Below are positions 53,012 through 62,103 of a stretch of DNA of 64,000 bases, in pieces. Made by a program: the position numbers and the translations under genes. Under the pieces are notes generated by a model. That model worked only from the letters and a program-made list of their open reading frames with translations, ran no database searches and was not told the DNA's origin. Source of the stretch: Propionibacterium australiense (GTDB taxonomy: Bacteria; Actinomycetota; Actinomycetes; Propionibacteriales; Propionibacteriaceae); assembly GCF_003666605.1 (NCBI RefSeq), contig NZ_RCIV01000003.1, positions 1-64,000 on the forward strand, read 5' to 3'. Position 1 is the first letter of the stretch, and each line of letters starts with the position of its first letter.

Positions 53012-53051
53012 GCCCGTGCCAGGGCCCGGGGGAACGGGCCCTGGCACGGGC
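53012..53051. terminator. Terminator between the MFS transporter and phoH
   Basis: A perfect 17-bp stem GCCCGTGCCAGGGCCCG with loop GGGGAA, 18 bp beyond the transporter stop. It isolates the MFS transcript from the phoH-era operon. Confidence 0.88.
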
Positions 53052-53068
53052 GTTCGCCGATCCGTGGG

Positions 53069-54490
53069 TCAGACCGTCGCGGGTTCGCCGACGAGTGAGT
53101 CGTCGGTGCTCATGGTGTCCAGGTCGAGGCTCCTGGTCTCCTTCATGGTGACCAGGGAGGCCAGGGTGCACAGGGCCATGACGATCAGGTAGAGACCGAC
53201 CGATCCGGGGCCGAAGCGACTGGCGAGCCAGGCGGCGATGAAGGGGGCCACCGAGGCGCCGAGGATCGAGGCCACGTTGTAGCTGATGGCGGACCCCGTG
53301 TAGCGCACGTTGGTCGGGAACAGTTCGGGCAGCAGGGCCGACTGGATGCCGAAGGTCAGGCCCATGAGCGCCATGCCGATGAGCATGAAGACCGTCATGC
53401 GCACCAGGTTGGCGTCCGTGCCGGTGCCGATCTTGTCGGGATTGAGGAAGAATCCGAAGGTGGCGCCGAAGAGCACGATGGCGACGGTCACGATGGTCAG
53501 GAAGCGCTTGCGGCCCCAGCGGTCGCCCAGGATGCCCGAGACGGGGATGGTGAGGGCGAAGGCGCAGATCGTGATGAGCTGGACGACGAGGAAGTCGTGG
53601 TACGGGATGCCCAGGAAACCAGAGCCGACCTTGCCGATCGAGTAGGACAGGATCCAGGTGGTCATCAGGTAGAAGAGCGTGTAGGTGGCGACCATGAGGA
53701 AGGTGCCGCGGACCAGCGGCCCCCACGAGCTCCTGAAGACCTCGACGACCGGGGCCTTCACGACGTCGCCCCGCTGCTGGGTCCTCTTGAAGCTCGGGGT
53801 CTCGTCGAGCTTGAAGCGCACCCACAGGCCGAGGACCACGATGACGGCCGAGAACAGGAAGGGCAGCCGCCAGCCCCACGTCAGGAAGGTGTGATTGGTG
53901 GTGGCAGTGGTCGAGTCGTAGCCCATCACCGCGGTGAGGAACAGGAAGAAGCCGTTGGCCATGAGGAAGCCGATCGGCGCGCCCAGCTGGGGCCACATCG
54001 AGTCGAAGCCGCGTTTGCCCGGGCGGGAGTTCTCGCCGGCCAGCAGCGAGGCGCCCGACCACTCGCCGCCGAGGCCGAGTCCCTGGCAGAAGCGCATGAG
54101 GGCGAGAAAGGCGGGTGCGGCGATGCCGACGGCCTCGTAGGTGGGCAGCAGACCGATGATGACGGTGGCGATGCCCATGGTCAGCAGCGAGGCGACGAGG
54201 GTGGCCTTGCGGCCGGCGCGGTCGCCGAAGTGCCCGAAGAGCACGGATCCGATGGGCCGCGCGACGAAGGCGACACCGAAGGTGGCCAGTGAGGCCAGGA
54301 GCGCCCCGGTGTCGGTCGAGGTCGTGAAGAACAGCAGCGGGAAGACCGAGATGGCGGCCGTCGCGTAGGCGTAGAAGTCGTAGAACTCGATGCTCGTCCC
54401 GACCAGTGAGGAGACGATGATGCGCCACTTCGAGTTGCCGCCGTTGTGGCCGGCCGTGGCGTTTCTGGTGCTGTCGAATGCAGTTGTCAC
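53069..54490 (-). CDS. MFS transporter of the metabolite:H+ symporter (MHS/ProP-like) group
   Basis: A protein of 473 residues with about twelve helices. It starts with the group-typical VGTSIEFYDFYAYATAA and has FGHFGDRAGRKATL, RFCQGLGLGGEWSGASLLAGE and GDRWGRKRFL. Members carry proline/betaine, citrate, alpha-ketoglutarate or shikimate; the substrate cannot be fixed from sequence. It is a single-gene unit with its own terminator. Confidence 0.88.
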   Translation of the reverse strand: MTTAFDSTRNATAGHNGGNSKWRIIVSSLVGTSIEFYDFYAYATAAISVFPLLFFTTSTDTGALLASLATFGVAFVARPIGSVLFGHFGDRAGRKATLVASLLTMGIATVIIGLLPTYEAVGIAAPAFLALMRFCQGLGLGGEWSGASLLAGENSRPGKRGFDSMWPQLGAPIGFLMANGFFLFLTAVMGYDSTTATTNHTFLTWGWRLPFLFSAVIVVLGLWVRFKLDETPSFKRTQQRGDVVKAPVVEVFRSSWGPLVRGTFLMVATYTLFYLMTTWILSYSIGKVGSGFLGIPYHDFLVVQLITICAFALTIPVSGILGDRWGRKRFLTIVTVAIVLFGATFGFFLNPDKIGTGTDANLVRMTVFMLIGMALMGLTFGIQSALLPELFPTNVRYTGSAISYNVASILGASVAPFIAAWLASRFGPGSVGLYLIVMALCTLASLVTMKETRSLDLDTMSTDDSLVGEPATV

Positions 54491-54639
54491 GCCACCAGAC
54501 TAGGAATTTCTCATGGAGTAAGACGATTGTCTCTTCATTCAAGACGGCTCTGGTGCGCGGCTCGGCCAGGAGGCGGCCACGGCCCGGCGCGCCGCAGGGC
54601 ACTGCCGGCCGGGACGCCGCAGGTTCGTCTGGCCAGGAT

Positions 54640-55131
54640 TCAGTCGGTGCGCCCATCCCTGGTGTCCACCGGCTCGTCGTCCTCGTCGCCGTGACGCGCC
54701 AAGTCCTCCTCGTTGATGATGTGCATCGCGGCCTCCTCGGCGCTCGCCGCGCCCCCGGAGATGCCCACGTCCGAGGCGACGGCCTGGGACTCGGTGTCGG
54801 CACCCATGGCGTCGCCCGGGGCCACCAGGCGTCCGGCCCGCTTCGACCCGACCTGACGTTTCTCGCCGTTGGGGTTCCAGTCCGGTTCCGGTTCGCTGCT
54901 CGGTTCGGGTTCCTCCTGGGCCACCCGCTGGTCGATGGTCTCGCCCTGAGCCATCTCGGCGGGCGTGTTGCCGAAACGCTGGGCCGCCGACCAGTGGTCA
55001 GGGGTGACGAAACCCTCGTCCAGGGGATCCGCGACACCACGGTCGATGAGCGAATCGGCCTGGGAGAGCTGGGCCAGGTCGCTGTTCTCCACACCCTCGT
55101 CGAGGGTCAGATCCTCGTTGATCTCACTCAT
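54640..55131 (-). CDS. DUF5709-family protein
   Basis: A protein of 163 residues, acidic and probably largely disordered. Conserved parts are SLIDRGVADPLDEGFVTPDH, the GETIDQRVAQEEPE stretch and ISGGAASAEEAAMHI. The family is actinobacterial and uncharacterised. Confidence 0.82.
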   Translation of the reverse strand: MSEINEDLTLDEGVENSDLAQLSQADSLIDRGVADPLDEGFVTPDHWSAAQRFGNTPAEMAQGETIDQRVAQEEPEPSSEPEPDWNPNGEKRQVGSKRAGRLVAPGDAMGADTESQAVASDVGISGGAASAEEAAMHIINEEDLARHGDEDDEPVDTRDGRTD

Positions 55132-55232
55132 GCCCCGATCCTGCCACGGCGAGGGCGCCCGTGGTGGGATTGCGGGGACGATCCGGGCAATCGATCACGA
55201 TCCCCTGCCCGCCGAACCGTCCTCAGGGCCGT

Positions 55233-56483
55233 TCACCGGGTTCTTCTTCCGGTGGCGTCGTACCGGCCCAGCCACTCGGCGCGGAAGTCCTCGAAGCTGC
55301 CGTCCTCCATGGACTGGCGGATCTGGTCGACGAGGCGGACGGTGAAGCGTTCGTTGTGGATCGTGGCGAGCACCTTGCCATCGATCTCGCGGGCTTTGAA
55401 CAGGTGGTGCAGGTAGGCGCGAGTGCAATGCGTGCAGGTGTAGCAGTCACAGCCGTCCTCCAGGGGGACGAAGGCACGCCGGTTGGCGGCCGTGGTGACG
55501 TTGTAGCGGCCGTCGGCCGTGTAGATCGCCGCATTGCGGGCCACTCGGCTCGGGTTGACGCAGTCGAAGGTGTCTGCCCCAGCGGCGCAGGCCGCGAACA
55601 GGTCCTCCGGCTCACTGATGCCGAGCAGGTGCCGGGGCCGGTCGTCGGGCAGCTCGTCGGCGCACCATCCGACGATCTCACCCAGCCTGGCCTTCTCCAT
55701 GGCGCCGCCGATCCCGTACCCGTCGAAGGGCCTGTCCCCGTCGGCTGAACGCATCGTGGACAGGTCACGGCAGGCCTTGCGGCGCAGGTCCTCGTACTGG
55801 GCCCCCTGGATGACGCCGAAGAGAGCCTGGTAGGGCCGGTGCCGACGAGAGCCGGTCAGGCGCACGTGCTCGTCGAGGCAGCGCTGGGCCCAGCGCCGGG
55901 TGCGTTCGAGGGCCTCGACCTGGTACCCCCGGGTGTTGAACAGTGTCGTCAGCTCGTCGAAGGCGAACATGATGTCGGCACCCAGGCCGTGCTGGACCCG
56001 CATGCTCACCTCGGGTGTGAAACGGTGCCTCGAGCCGTCCAGGGGGCTCTTGAAGTTCACGCCGTCATCGTCGACGTGGGCCTGCCGCTCGTGGCCCTCG
56101 GCGATGACGTCATCGTTCTGCAGCCCGGAGACGTCCATGGCGAGGGTCTTCTTGAACCCCGAGCCGAGGCTCATCACCTGGAAGCCGCCCGAGTCGGTGA
56201 AGGTGGGCCCGGTCCAGGCCATGAAGGAGCCGAGACCGCCGGCCTCGTCGACGATGTCCGCGCCCGGCTGGAGATACAGGTGGAAGGCGTTGGCGAGCAC
56301 GGCCTGACCGCCGACCGCGGCGACCTGGTCGGGCAGCATGGCCTTGACGGCGGCCTTCGTGCCGACGACGACGAACGCCGGGGTCCTGATCGTCCCGTGA
56401 GGCGTGGTGATCACGCCCGTCCTACCCCTCCCGTTGGACAGGGTCGTGCGCACGGTGAACCCGAAGTGATCAAAAAAGGCCAT
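55233..56483 (-). CDS. tgt: Queuine tRNA-ribosyltransferase
   Basis: A protein of 416 residues that exchanges guanine-34 for preQ1 or queuine in GUN anticodons. Catalytic-barrel motifs are FTDSGGFQVMSLGSGFKK (active Asp), GVIQGAQYEDLRR, and the zinc site CDCYTCTHCTRAYLHHLF. It starts with ATG 56483. The upstream frame to 56711 overlaps the promoter zone of the divergent lipoprotein gene and is not protein-like. Confidence 0.94.
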   Translation of the reverse strand: MAFFDHFGFTVRTTLSNGRGRTGVITTPHGTIRTPAFVVVGTKAAVKAMLPDQVAAVGGQAVLANAFHLYLQPGADIVDEAGGLGSFMAWTGPTFTDSGGFQVMSLGSGFKKTLAMDVSGLQNDDVIAEGHERQAHVDDDGVNFKSPLDGSRHRFTPEVSMRVQHGLGADIMFAFDELTTLFNTRGYQVEALERTRRWAQRCLDEHVRLTGSRRHRPYQALFGVIQGAQYEDLRRKACRDLSTMRSADGDRPFDGYGIGGAMEKARLGEIVGWCADELPDDRPRHLLGISEPEDLFAACAAGADTFDCVNPSRVARNAAIYTADGRYNVTTAANRRAFVPLEDGCDCYTCTHCTRAYLHHLFKAREIDGKVLATIHNERFTVRLVDQIRQSMEDGSFEDFRAEWLGRYDATGRRTR

Positions 56484-56767
56484 AGGGACGATTGTGGCAG
56501 GGGCCGGCGCCCCCAGTGCGGTCCTCAGCCTTGGGATGGAACACCAACGCCGGCTCTCCACCCGGCGCAGGATCAAAGAACTGGGGCGTTCCTCGCACGG
56601 AGGGAGAGAAATGGTGGCGAAACTCCCCGTCTCGCACGATGTTTGTCGAGTCATTTGAAACGTAATCTTTCTCGACGTGAACGCAGAACCCGGTTCTCGT
56701 CCACCAGCCAATGCACTGCCGTCGTCCCTCTGCGGACGCCGCTAACTCTGAAAGGGAGCCTGCCCGC
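56484..56767. other. Divergent intergenic region between tgt and the lipoprotein gene
   Basis: 284 bp with no gene supported on either strand. The A+T-richest part (about 56640-56670) would hold the promoters, but I cannot name hexamers with confidence. Confidence 0.3.
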
Positions 56768-58285
56768 ATGATGAGAACGTCCACATCTAAACCCTCGCTC
56801 ACGCGCCGTTCCGTCTTGGCGGCCATGATGGGCACGGCACTTCTGTCCCCGCTGGTCGCCTGCACCCGCGGCGGAGGTGACGGCACGAGCGGCGCCCAGA
56901 ATCCCGGAGACGGCTCTGCGGACGGTTTACAGGATCAGCTCGGCGGGCTGGGCGGGAACGCACCCTCGCTGTCGCCCGAGGAGTACGAGGCCATTGTCGA
57001 CGGTCTTGCCGAATGGGTGTCCCGCGTCTGGCCGCTCATGGGATCGGTGTGGCCTGACGCTGACTACAACCAGCACCGGATCGTCGCCATGCAGGTGGGT
57101 GATGATTTCAAGGCGACACGGGCTTGGGTGGTCTCCACCGACGGGCACCGAGAGCTCAGAAACGACGAATACGCCGACATCACCCCACCCTCCTCCTATG
57201 ACAAGATCACCTTCGAGGGTCATCCGTCCATCACCTTGAACTTGGGCTCAACCGCCTCCCTCAGCAATGGATCAGCACCAGAGGACGCCTCATCCAGCAC
57301 CTCATCCGCCTCGAACGAGACCGGCGCCAACCTGAAGGATCCCGCCACCCTCGCCTTCGGGCTCATGACTCACGAGCTCGTCCATTTCTACTACCAGGGC
57401 GAGATCAACGTGACCGCCGAGAGCACCCGGGACACCCCGTACCCGTTCGAGGCGCGCCCGCGAACCCTTCGTCGCATGCTGCTGAACAGTCTCTACCTGG
57501 CGGCGACCGAGCAGGACAAGCAGCAGGAGCATCTGGGGCATGCCCGGTACTGGCTCGACACCTGGAAGAAGGAGGCCGCGCAAGAGGCACAGGACATCCA
57601 CCACTATGACATCGTCGAGGGCGTTGCACGGTACATCGAGTACATGGCGCTGTCGATCGACTCGGGCCAGTCCGCCGAGCAGCTGCGCCGGCAGCAGGCG
57701 CCCCTGCTCAAGGAGGGGTTGACTGTCGACATCTCCGTGGATGCCGAGTCCTATGCCCTGGGCTTCCCCACCGGCGTCCTGCTCGATTCACTCAAGCCCG
57801 GTTGGAAGGACGGCTTCTACGCCAGTGGTATGACCCTTGCAGAACTGCTTCTGGATGACGTGACGGCCTCCCCCGATGAGATCGACGCCCAAGTGAAGGA
57901 GGAGGTCGAGAAGCAGGTCGCCGAGGCAGAGGAAACCAATGGACCGGAGATCAAGAAGATCGACACAGCCGAGGCCGACACCAGTATCGCCTATCTGCGT
58001 TGCCTCGAGTACGGCGAGATCGCCTATGTCGGCTCCTTCGCCTACCAGGACAAGGTGGTCCTCACCACCACCATCCTGACACTGAGCAATTCGGGTCAGA
58101 ACCTCCAGATCATTGGTGCTCCGACCTTCACCGGCGCCGATCGTGAGGCCCTCAACGTTCCTCTGATCGACGTGACCCACAGCTACGACAACGGGGTGCT
58201 GACGATCACCGGCGACAACATCACCGGGACCATCAAGGCCGAACGCACCACTGAGAACGGAAGGGAGGTTTATATCGCCAGGTAA
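56768..58285 (+). CDS. Secreted lipoprotein with HExxH metalloprotease-like site
   Basis: A protein of 505 residues. The signal peptide combines a twin-arginine start (LTRRSVLAAMMGTALLSP) with a lipobox (LVAC). A Gly/Ser-rich linker follows. In the middle is THELVHFYYQGE, an HExxH zinc site, and about 95 residues later IVEGVARYIEYM offers a glutamate as third ligand, as in gluzincin-type peptidases. The C-terminal ~130 residues are beta-rich. The family is not recognised. ATG 56768 has AAAGGGAG nine bases before it. Folded export with metal is plausible given the RR motif. Confidence 0.65.
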   Translation: MMRTSTSKPSLTRRSVLAAMMGTALLSPLVACTRGGGDGTSGAQNPGDGSADGLQDQLGGLGGNAPSLSPEEYEAIVDGLAEWVSRVWPLMGSVWPDADYNQHRIVAMQVGDDFKATRAWVVSTDGHRELRNDEYADITPPSSYDKITFEGHPSITLNLGSTASLSNGSAPEDASSSTSSASNETGANLKDPATLAFGLMTHELVHFYYQGEINVTAESTRDTPYPFEARPRTLRRMLLNSLYLAATEQDKQQEHLGHARYWLDTWKKEAAQEAQDIHHYDIVEGVARYIEYMALSIDSGQSAEQLRRQQAPLLKEGLTVDISVDAESYALGFPTGVLLDSLKPGWKDGFYASGMTLAELLLDDVTASPDEIDAQVKEEVEKQVAEAEETNGPEIKKIDTAEADTSIAYLRCLEYGEIAYVGSFAYQDKVVLTTTILTLSNSGQNLQIIGAPTFTGADREALNVPLIDVTHSYDNGVLTITGDNITGTIKAERTTENGREVYIAR

Positions 58286-58292
58286 CAGTCAT

Positions 58293-58323
58293 GTGATGAG
58301 CCTGAAAGGGGTGGGCTCATCAC
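58293..58323 (+). terminator. First terminator hairpin after the lipoprotein gene
   Basis: A stem GTGATGAGCC/GGCTCATCAC of 10 bp with an 11-base loop starts 7 bp after the stop codon. Confidence 0.7.
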
Positions 58324-58362
58324 AGGCAGACTCCCGATTCGTCATGATCGCGGAGTCGAGGG

Positions 58363-58398
58363 TGCCTGCAGACGGTGCATCGTCGCCGTCTGCAGGCA
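58363..58398 (+). terminator. Second hairpin before the metallophosphoesterase gene
   Basis: A perfect 13-bp stem TGCCTGCAGACGG with a 10-base loop. It ends 36 bp before the next gene's start, so it may back up the first hairpin or lie in the leader of the next mRNA. Confidence 0.65.
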
Positions 58399-58434
58399 TC
58401 GTGCTGTCGTCAATGTCCCAAGGAAGGACCCAGT

Positions 58435-59826
58435 GTGCCCGGAAAGCTTGGTGCCCCGTTCGGCATGGATCGGCACGCTGGCGTGCGCCATGCCGTGGAC
58501 CCGCAGTACTCTCGGCCCGTGCCGAAGCGCTTTCTGGCGACCGATCTCGAGGTCCTCACCATCACCCCCACCAGCGCAGTGATCAGCTGGATCACGCGCC
58601 GCATACGCCACGGCCGGCTCGTCCCCGAGCCCTACCCCACCGACGCCCGGGTCTGGTTGGGCGCCGCCGGCAGCCACCTGAGGCTGGTCCACGAGAGCAG
58701 CAGGAAGACCGCCTTCCACCAGGTGACGGTGACCGGCCTTGAGCCCGGCCGCGAGTACCACTTCCGCGCCATGTCCGGCGACCAGCAGCCCACGCCGGGC
58801 ATGGCGATCACGAACCGCCGCCACAGTCCGGAGCGCACCCACCACTTCATGACGCTCACTCCCCCGCCCGGGCGTTACCTGGAGACGATCGTGCTGGCGA
58901 ACGACACGCACCTGGGCGAGAAGCGCCAGGGCATCGTCCTGGGCCCGCTGCCCACCTCGGTGAAGCCGGGGCCGGGCCAGAAGGACTATGCGCAGGTGAT
59001 GTTCACGACCATGCTCGACGAGCTCGCCTCGCGCCGCGGGCGCCCGTTCCTGGTGCTCGGCGGCGATGTGACGTCCAAGGGCACGGTCGAGCAGGCGGCC
59101 TGTGCGCGTGCCCTGCTGGACGGCTACGGCGTCCGGCACGAGTCGTGGCTGGCGGTGCGCGGCAACCACGACAGGCCGCAGCGGGACGGCACCGATCCCT
59201 TCGCCGAGTACTTCACCGATTACCAGACGATGTGCTCGGCCACGACGGCCTCTGGCCTGCGCGTTGTCGGCCTGGACACCACGCGCGGCAGCGGGGGCGG
59301 CTGGATCACCCCGGAGCAGATGAGTGGCTTCCGGTCCCTGCTCGCCGAGAACCACGACCACCCCACCATCGTCACCGCCCACCACCCGGCGACCAACGAC
59401 GCCGCCATGACCTACCCCTCGGGCCCGCAGTTCATGCTGCGGCTGCGTGACCGCATCGAGCTGCAGCACGCCGAACGGAAGGCCCACGGCCTGTTCCTGC
59501 ACCATGCCGGGCACACCCATCGCATGCGCCGCGACCGGGCCGACGTGCAGGGGACGAGCTCCGAGTACCTGGAGGTGGCGGCCTGCTCGTCCTACCCGGC
59601 CGGCTACGCGCTGCTGCACCTGTACGAGGGCGGCTACCTGGTGAACTTCTGGCGCATCGGCGGCGACGACGCCGCCGCCTGGCAGATGCGCAGCCGCTGG
59701 CAGGCCATGGGCCTGGGCCCCCTGTTCACCGTCGGCTCCACGAACGACCGCAACCACGTCGTCCTGAAGGACCTGTCCGGCCTGCGCCCCTCCGGCATGC
59801 CGGTGCCGCCCGAACTTCGGGTGTGA
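58435..59826 (+). CDS. Calcineurin-like metallophosphoesterase with N-terminal Fn3-like domain
   Basis: A protein of 463 residues. Residues ~35-130 resemble the fibronectin-III domain of purple acid phosphatases (VLTITPTSAVISWITRR, VTGLEPGREYHFRAM). The catalytic domain follows with LANDTHLG, LGGDVTSKG, VRGNHDRPQ, VTAHHP and HHAGHTHRMRR, a full set of metal ligands. No signal peptide is visible. I start at GTG 58435, six bases behind AAGGAAGGA; ATG 58465 or GTG 58519 are possible. The substrate is unknown. Confidence 0.85.
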   Translation: MPGKLGAPFGMDRHAGVRHAVDPQYSRPVPKRFLATDLEVLTITPTSAVISWITRRIRHGRLVPEPYPTDARVWLGAAGSHLRLVHESSRKTAFHQVTVTGLEPGREYHFRAMSGDQQPTPGMAITNRRHSPERTHHFMTLTPPPGRYLETIVLANDTHLGEKRQGIVLGPLPTSVKPGPGQKDYAQVMFTTMLDELASRRGRPFLVLGGDVTSKGTVEQAACARALLDGYGVRHESWLAVRGNHDRPQRDGTDPFAEYFTDYQTMCSATTASGLRVVGLDTTRGSGGGWITPEQMSGFRSLLAENHDHPTIVTAHHPATNDAAMTYPSGPQFMLRLRDRIELQHAERKAHGLFLHHAGHTHRMRRDRADVQGTSSEYLEVAACSSYPAGYALLHLYEGGYLVNFWRIGGDDAAAWQMRSRWQAMGLGPLFTVGSTNDRNHVVLKDLSGLRPSGMPVPPELRV

Positions 59827-59877
59827 GGAGGGGCACCCGGTCCGGGCGGCGCCAGCCGATTCGTTCGCGGCCCCGGC

Positions 59878-61185
59878 TCAGCCTGCGAACACGGTGTCCT
59901 CCTGGTCCGGCACCGCCTGACCGTCCTCCCCGGTGAGCGGCCCGGTGCCGCCGTCGGGCAGGATCATGCCCTGAGTGGAGCACGGGTACGGTTCGGCCTG
60001 CTGCCCCTTCGGGTCGATGAACATCGGGTTGACGATCCACTTGCCGTCGGCGTTGAAGTAGGCCTGGCACATGAGCTCGGTCTTGTTCCGGTTGATCGCC
60101 AGGCGCAGCCCGGTGGCGTCGGACATGAAGGAGACGTCGGTGTCGGAGTCGCCGGCGGCGAACGCGGCCCGCGCCGGTTCATCGGCCACCTCGAAGGCCT
60201 CCGACGAGTCGATCCCGAAGACCTCCTCGTTGACCCGGCAGCGTTTCCCCTCGATGTAGGGCATCGACGCCTCGTCCCCGCCGCAGGACGCGAGCGTCGT
60301 CGTCAGCTTCTCGCTGTCGGCGGATGAGGTGACGACGCCCATCACCTTGCCGGCGCCGAAGCCGAGGGCCTCACCCCAGACCTCGGCGACCGGTTCCGCG
60401 GAGGCCGAGATGATCCTGACGTCGAAGCCGTTGGCCCGCAGCGTCTCGATGAGGTCGACGACCTGGTCGTAGTAGCGGACCCACCCGGTGACCTCGGTGG
60501 TACCGACCACCTGGGTGGCGCCCTCGGCGGCGTCGAGGTTCTGCTCCCTCGCCGACGTGGCGAACTCCTTGACCTCCTCGGTGGTCCAGCCGGCAAGCAG
60601 CTGAGCGGCGAAGGCGTACTGGGGTTCGATGCGTCGCGCGTTGAACCCGGTGAAGGCCTCCTCGCCGGTCGTGGTGACACCCTCGGAGTAGACCGACAGG
60701 ATCTCGTCGGCGCACCCCGCACCGTCCTGGGACGCGGTGTCCATCGGCTCGCCCGGTTCGGCGAGCGCGTCGCAGGCCCCGGACAGGACACGGGCCGCCT
60801 CGTCGGTGATCCACGGCGAGACCGTGCGCCAGTCCCGGTCGGCGGGCTGGCGGACCTTGCCGTTCGCCAGCATCCAGAACGTCTGGGCGTCGCCGATGTC
60901 GTTCTTGACCACCGTGTTGTCCCAGTCGAAGAAGGCCACCGGGGCACCGTCGGCGTACTCGCCGGAGCCGCCGCACTCGCCCAGCTCGGCGATCATCTCG
61001 TCGATCCTGGTGAGGTTGTCGCCGAACCAGTCGAGGGATGAGTCCATCACCCGGCACGACGACGTGGCCGAGGACTGCTGAGTGGCGGACGATTCCGATG
61101 CGTTCGACTGGCCGGCGGAACATGCGCTGAGCGTGAGTGCGCCCAACACGAGGGGCGCAGCAAGGACGAGACTCGACTTCTTCAT
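59878..61185 (-). CDS. HAD-superfamily phosphatase lipoprotein
   Basis: A protein of 435 residues with a lipoprotein signal (LVLAAPLVLGALTLSAC). HAD motifs are FFDWDNTVVKND (motif I, two Asp), RIISASAEP (motif II Ser) and AAGDSDTDVSFM (motif IV). It should dephosphorylate a small molecule outside the membrane. Similar secreted HAD lipoproteins occur across actinobacteria without known substrate. GAAGGAGTTGCC precedes the ATG. Confidence 0.83.
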   Translation of the reverse strand: MKKSSLVLAAPLVLGALTLSACSAGQSNASESSATQQSSATSSCRVMDSSLDWFGDNLTRIDEMIAELGECGGSGEYADGAPVAFFDWDNTVVKNDIGDAQTFWMLANGKVRQPADRDWRTVSPWITDEAARVLSGACDALAEPGEPMDTASQDGAGCADEILSVYSEGVTTTGEEAFTGFNARRIEPQYAFAAQLLAGWTTEEVKEFATSAREQNLDAAEGATQVVGTTEVTGWVRYYDQVVDLIETLRANGFDVRIISASAEPVAEVWGEALGFGAGKVMGVVTSSADSEKLTTTLASCGGDEASMPYIEGKRCRVNEEVFGIDSSEAFEVADEPARAAFAAGDSDTDVSFMSDATGLRLAINRNKTELMCQAYFNADGKWIVNPMFIDPKGQQAEPYPCSTQGMILPDGGTGPLTGEDGQAVPDQEDTVFAG

Positions 61186-61368
61186 GGCAACTCCTTCAGG
61201 AGACGAGAGACGGTGAAGGCATGAACCTAGCGGTACGAGGGGATCGGGTGCTCGGATTCGGGTGCAATGCCCGAAAAATGATCAGTTCCTGAAGAAAGGA
61301 TCACTGGCGGGCTCGTCTGCTGGGCCGCCCGAGGTGGCGACCAGATGTGCCCGCCGGGGGCAGGTGAT

Positions 61369-62103
61369 TCATCGGCCGGCCAGGGCCCTCACCTGGGCGA
61401 GCGCAACGACGCCGGCCGTCGACGTGCGCAGCACCGCGTCGCTGACCAGGACGCTGGTGGCGCCGGCGCGGGTGAACGCCTCGAGCTCGGCCGGGGCGAT
61501 ACCGCCCTCGGGACCGATGACCAGGACGACCCGGCCCGAAGCCGGGACCGGGAGGGCCCGCAGCGGCTGCGCGGCCTCCTCGTGCAGGACGAGCGCCAGG
61601 TCCGCGCCGGCCAGCAGCCCGGCGACCTGCCCTGTGTCGGCCAGTTCGATCCGCGGGATGCGCAGGCGGCGTGACTGCTTGGCGGCGTTGGCGACACTCG
61701 TCCGCCACTTGGCGAGTCCCTTGGCCGCCTTGGCGTCCCAGCGCACGATGCTCCGTGCGGCCTGCCAGGCGACGATGCGGTCCACACCCATCTCGGTCAT
61801 GGCCTCGATCGCGATGTCGGAGCGGGCGCCCTTGGCGAGGGCCTGGACGGCGGTGATCTCCAGGGGGTCGTCCGGGGCCCGCAGCAGCTCGGTGATCCGC
61901 ACCTCGATCGTTGACTTGGCGACGGCGGTCACGGTTCCGCGCACACCACTGCCGGCGCCATCGGCGAGCATGACGGACTCGCCCGCCCGCAGGCGCCGGA
62001 CGGTGGCCGCGTGGCGGCCCTCGTCGCCGGTCACGGTGATGACGGACCCGGCTCGCGCCGCGGCGATGTCGGCCGGGTCGGCGAGGAAGAGCGGGTCGGT
62101 CAT
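61369..62103 (-). CDS. rsmE: 16S rRNA m3U1498 methyltransferase
   Basis: A protein of 244 residues of the SPOUT class. N-terminal PUA-like part (ITVTGDEGRHAATVRRLRAG), then the knotted SAM site VVLVIGPEGGIAPAELEAF and VSDAVLRTSTAGVVALAQVR. The start overlaps the dnaJ stop as ATGA; the hrcA-dnaJ-rsmE order is common. Confidence 0.94.
   Translation of the reverse strand: MTDPLFLADPADIAAARAGSVITVTGDEGRHAATVRRLRAGESVMLADGAGSGVRGTVTAVAKSTIEVRITELLRAPDDPLEITAVQALAKGARSDIAIEAMTEMGVDRIVAWQAARSIVRWDAKAAKGLAKWRTSVANAAKQSRRLRIPRIELADTGQVAGLLAGADLALVLHEEAAQPLRALPVPASGRVVLVIGPEGGIAPAELEAFTRAGATSVLVSDAVLRTSTAGVVALAQVRALAGR

Noticed and set aside
52929-55094. A 721-codon minus-strand ORF
   Set aside because: It runs over the MFS transporter, DUF5709 gene and terminator in another frame and is Arg/Pro/His-rich low-quality sequence; a high-GC shadow.
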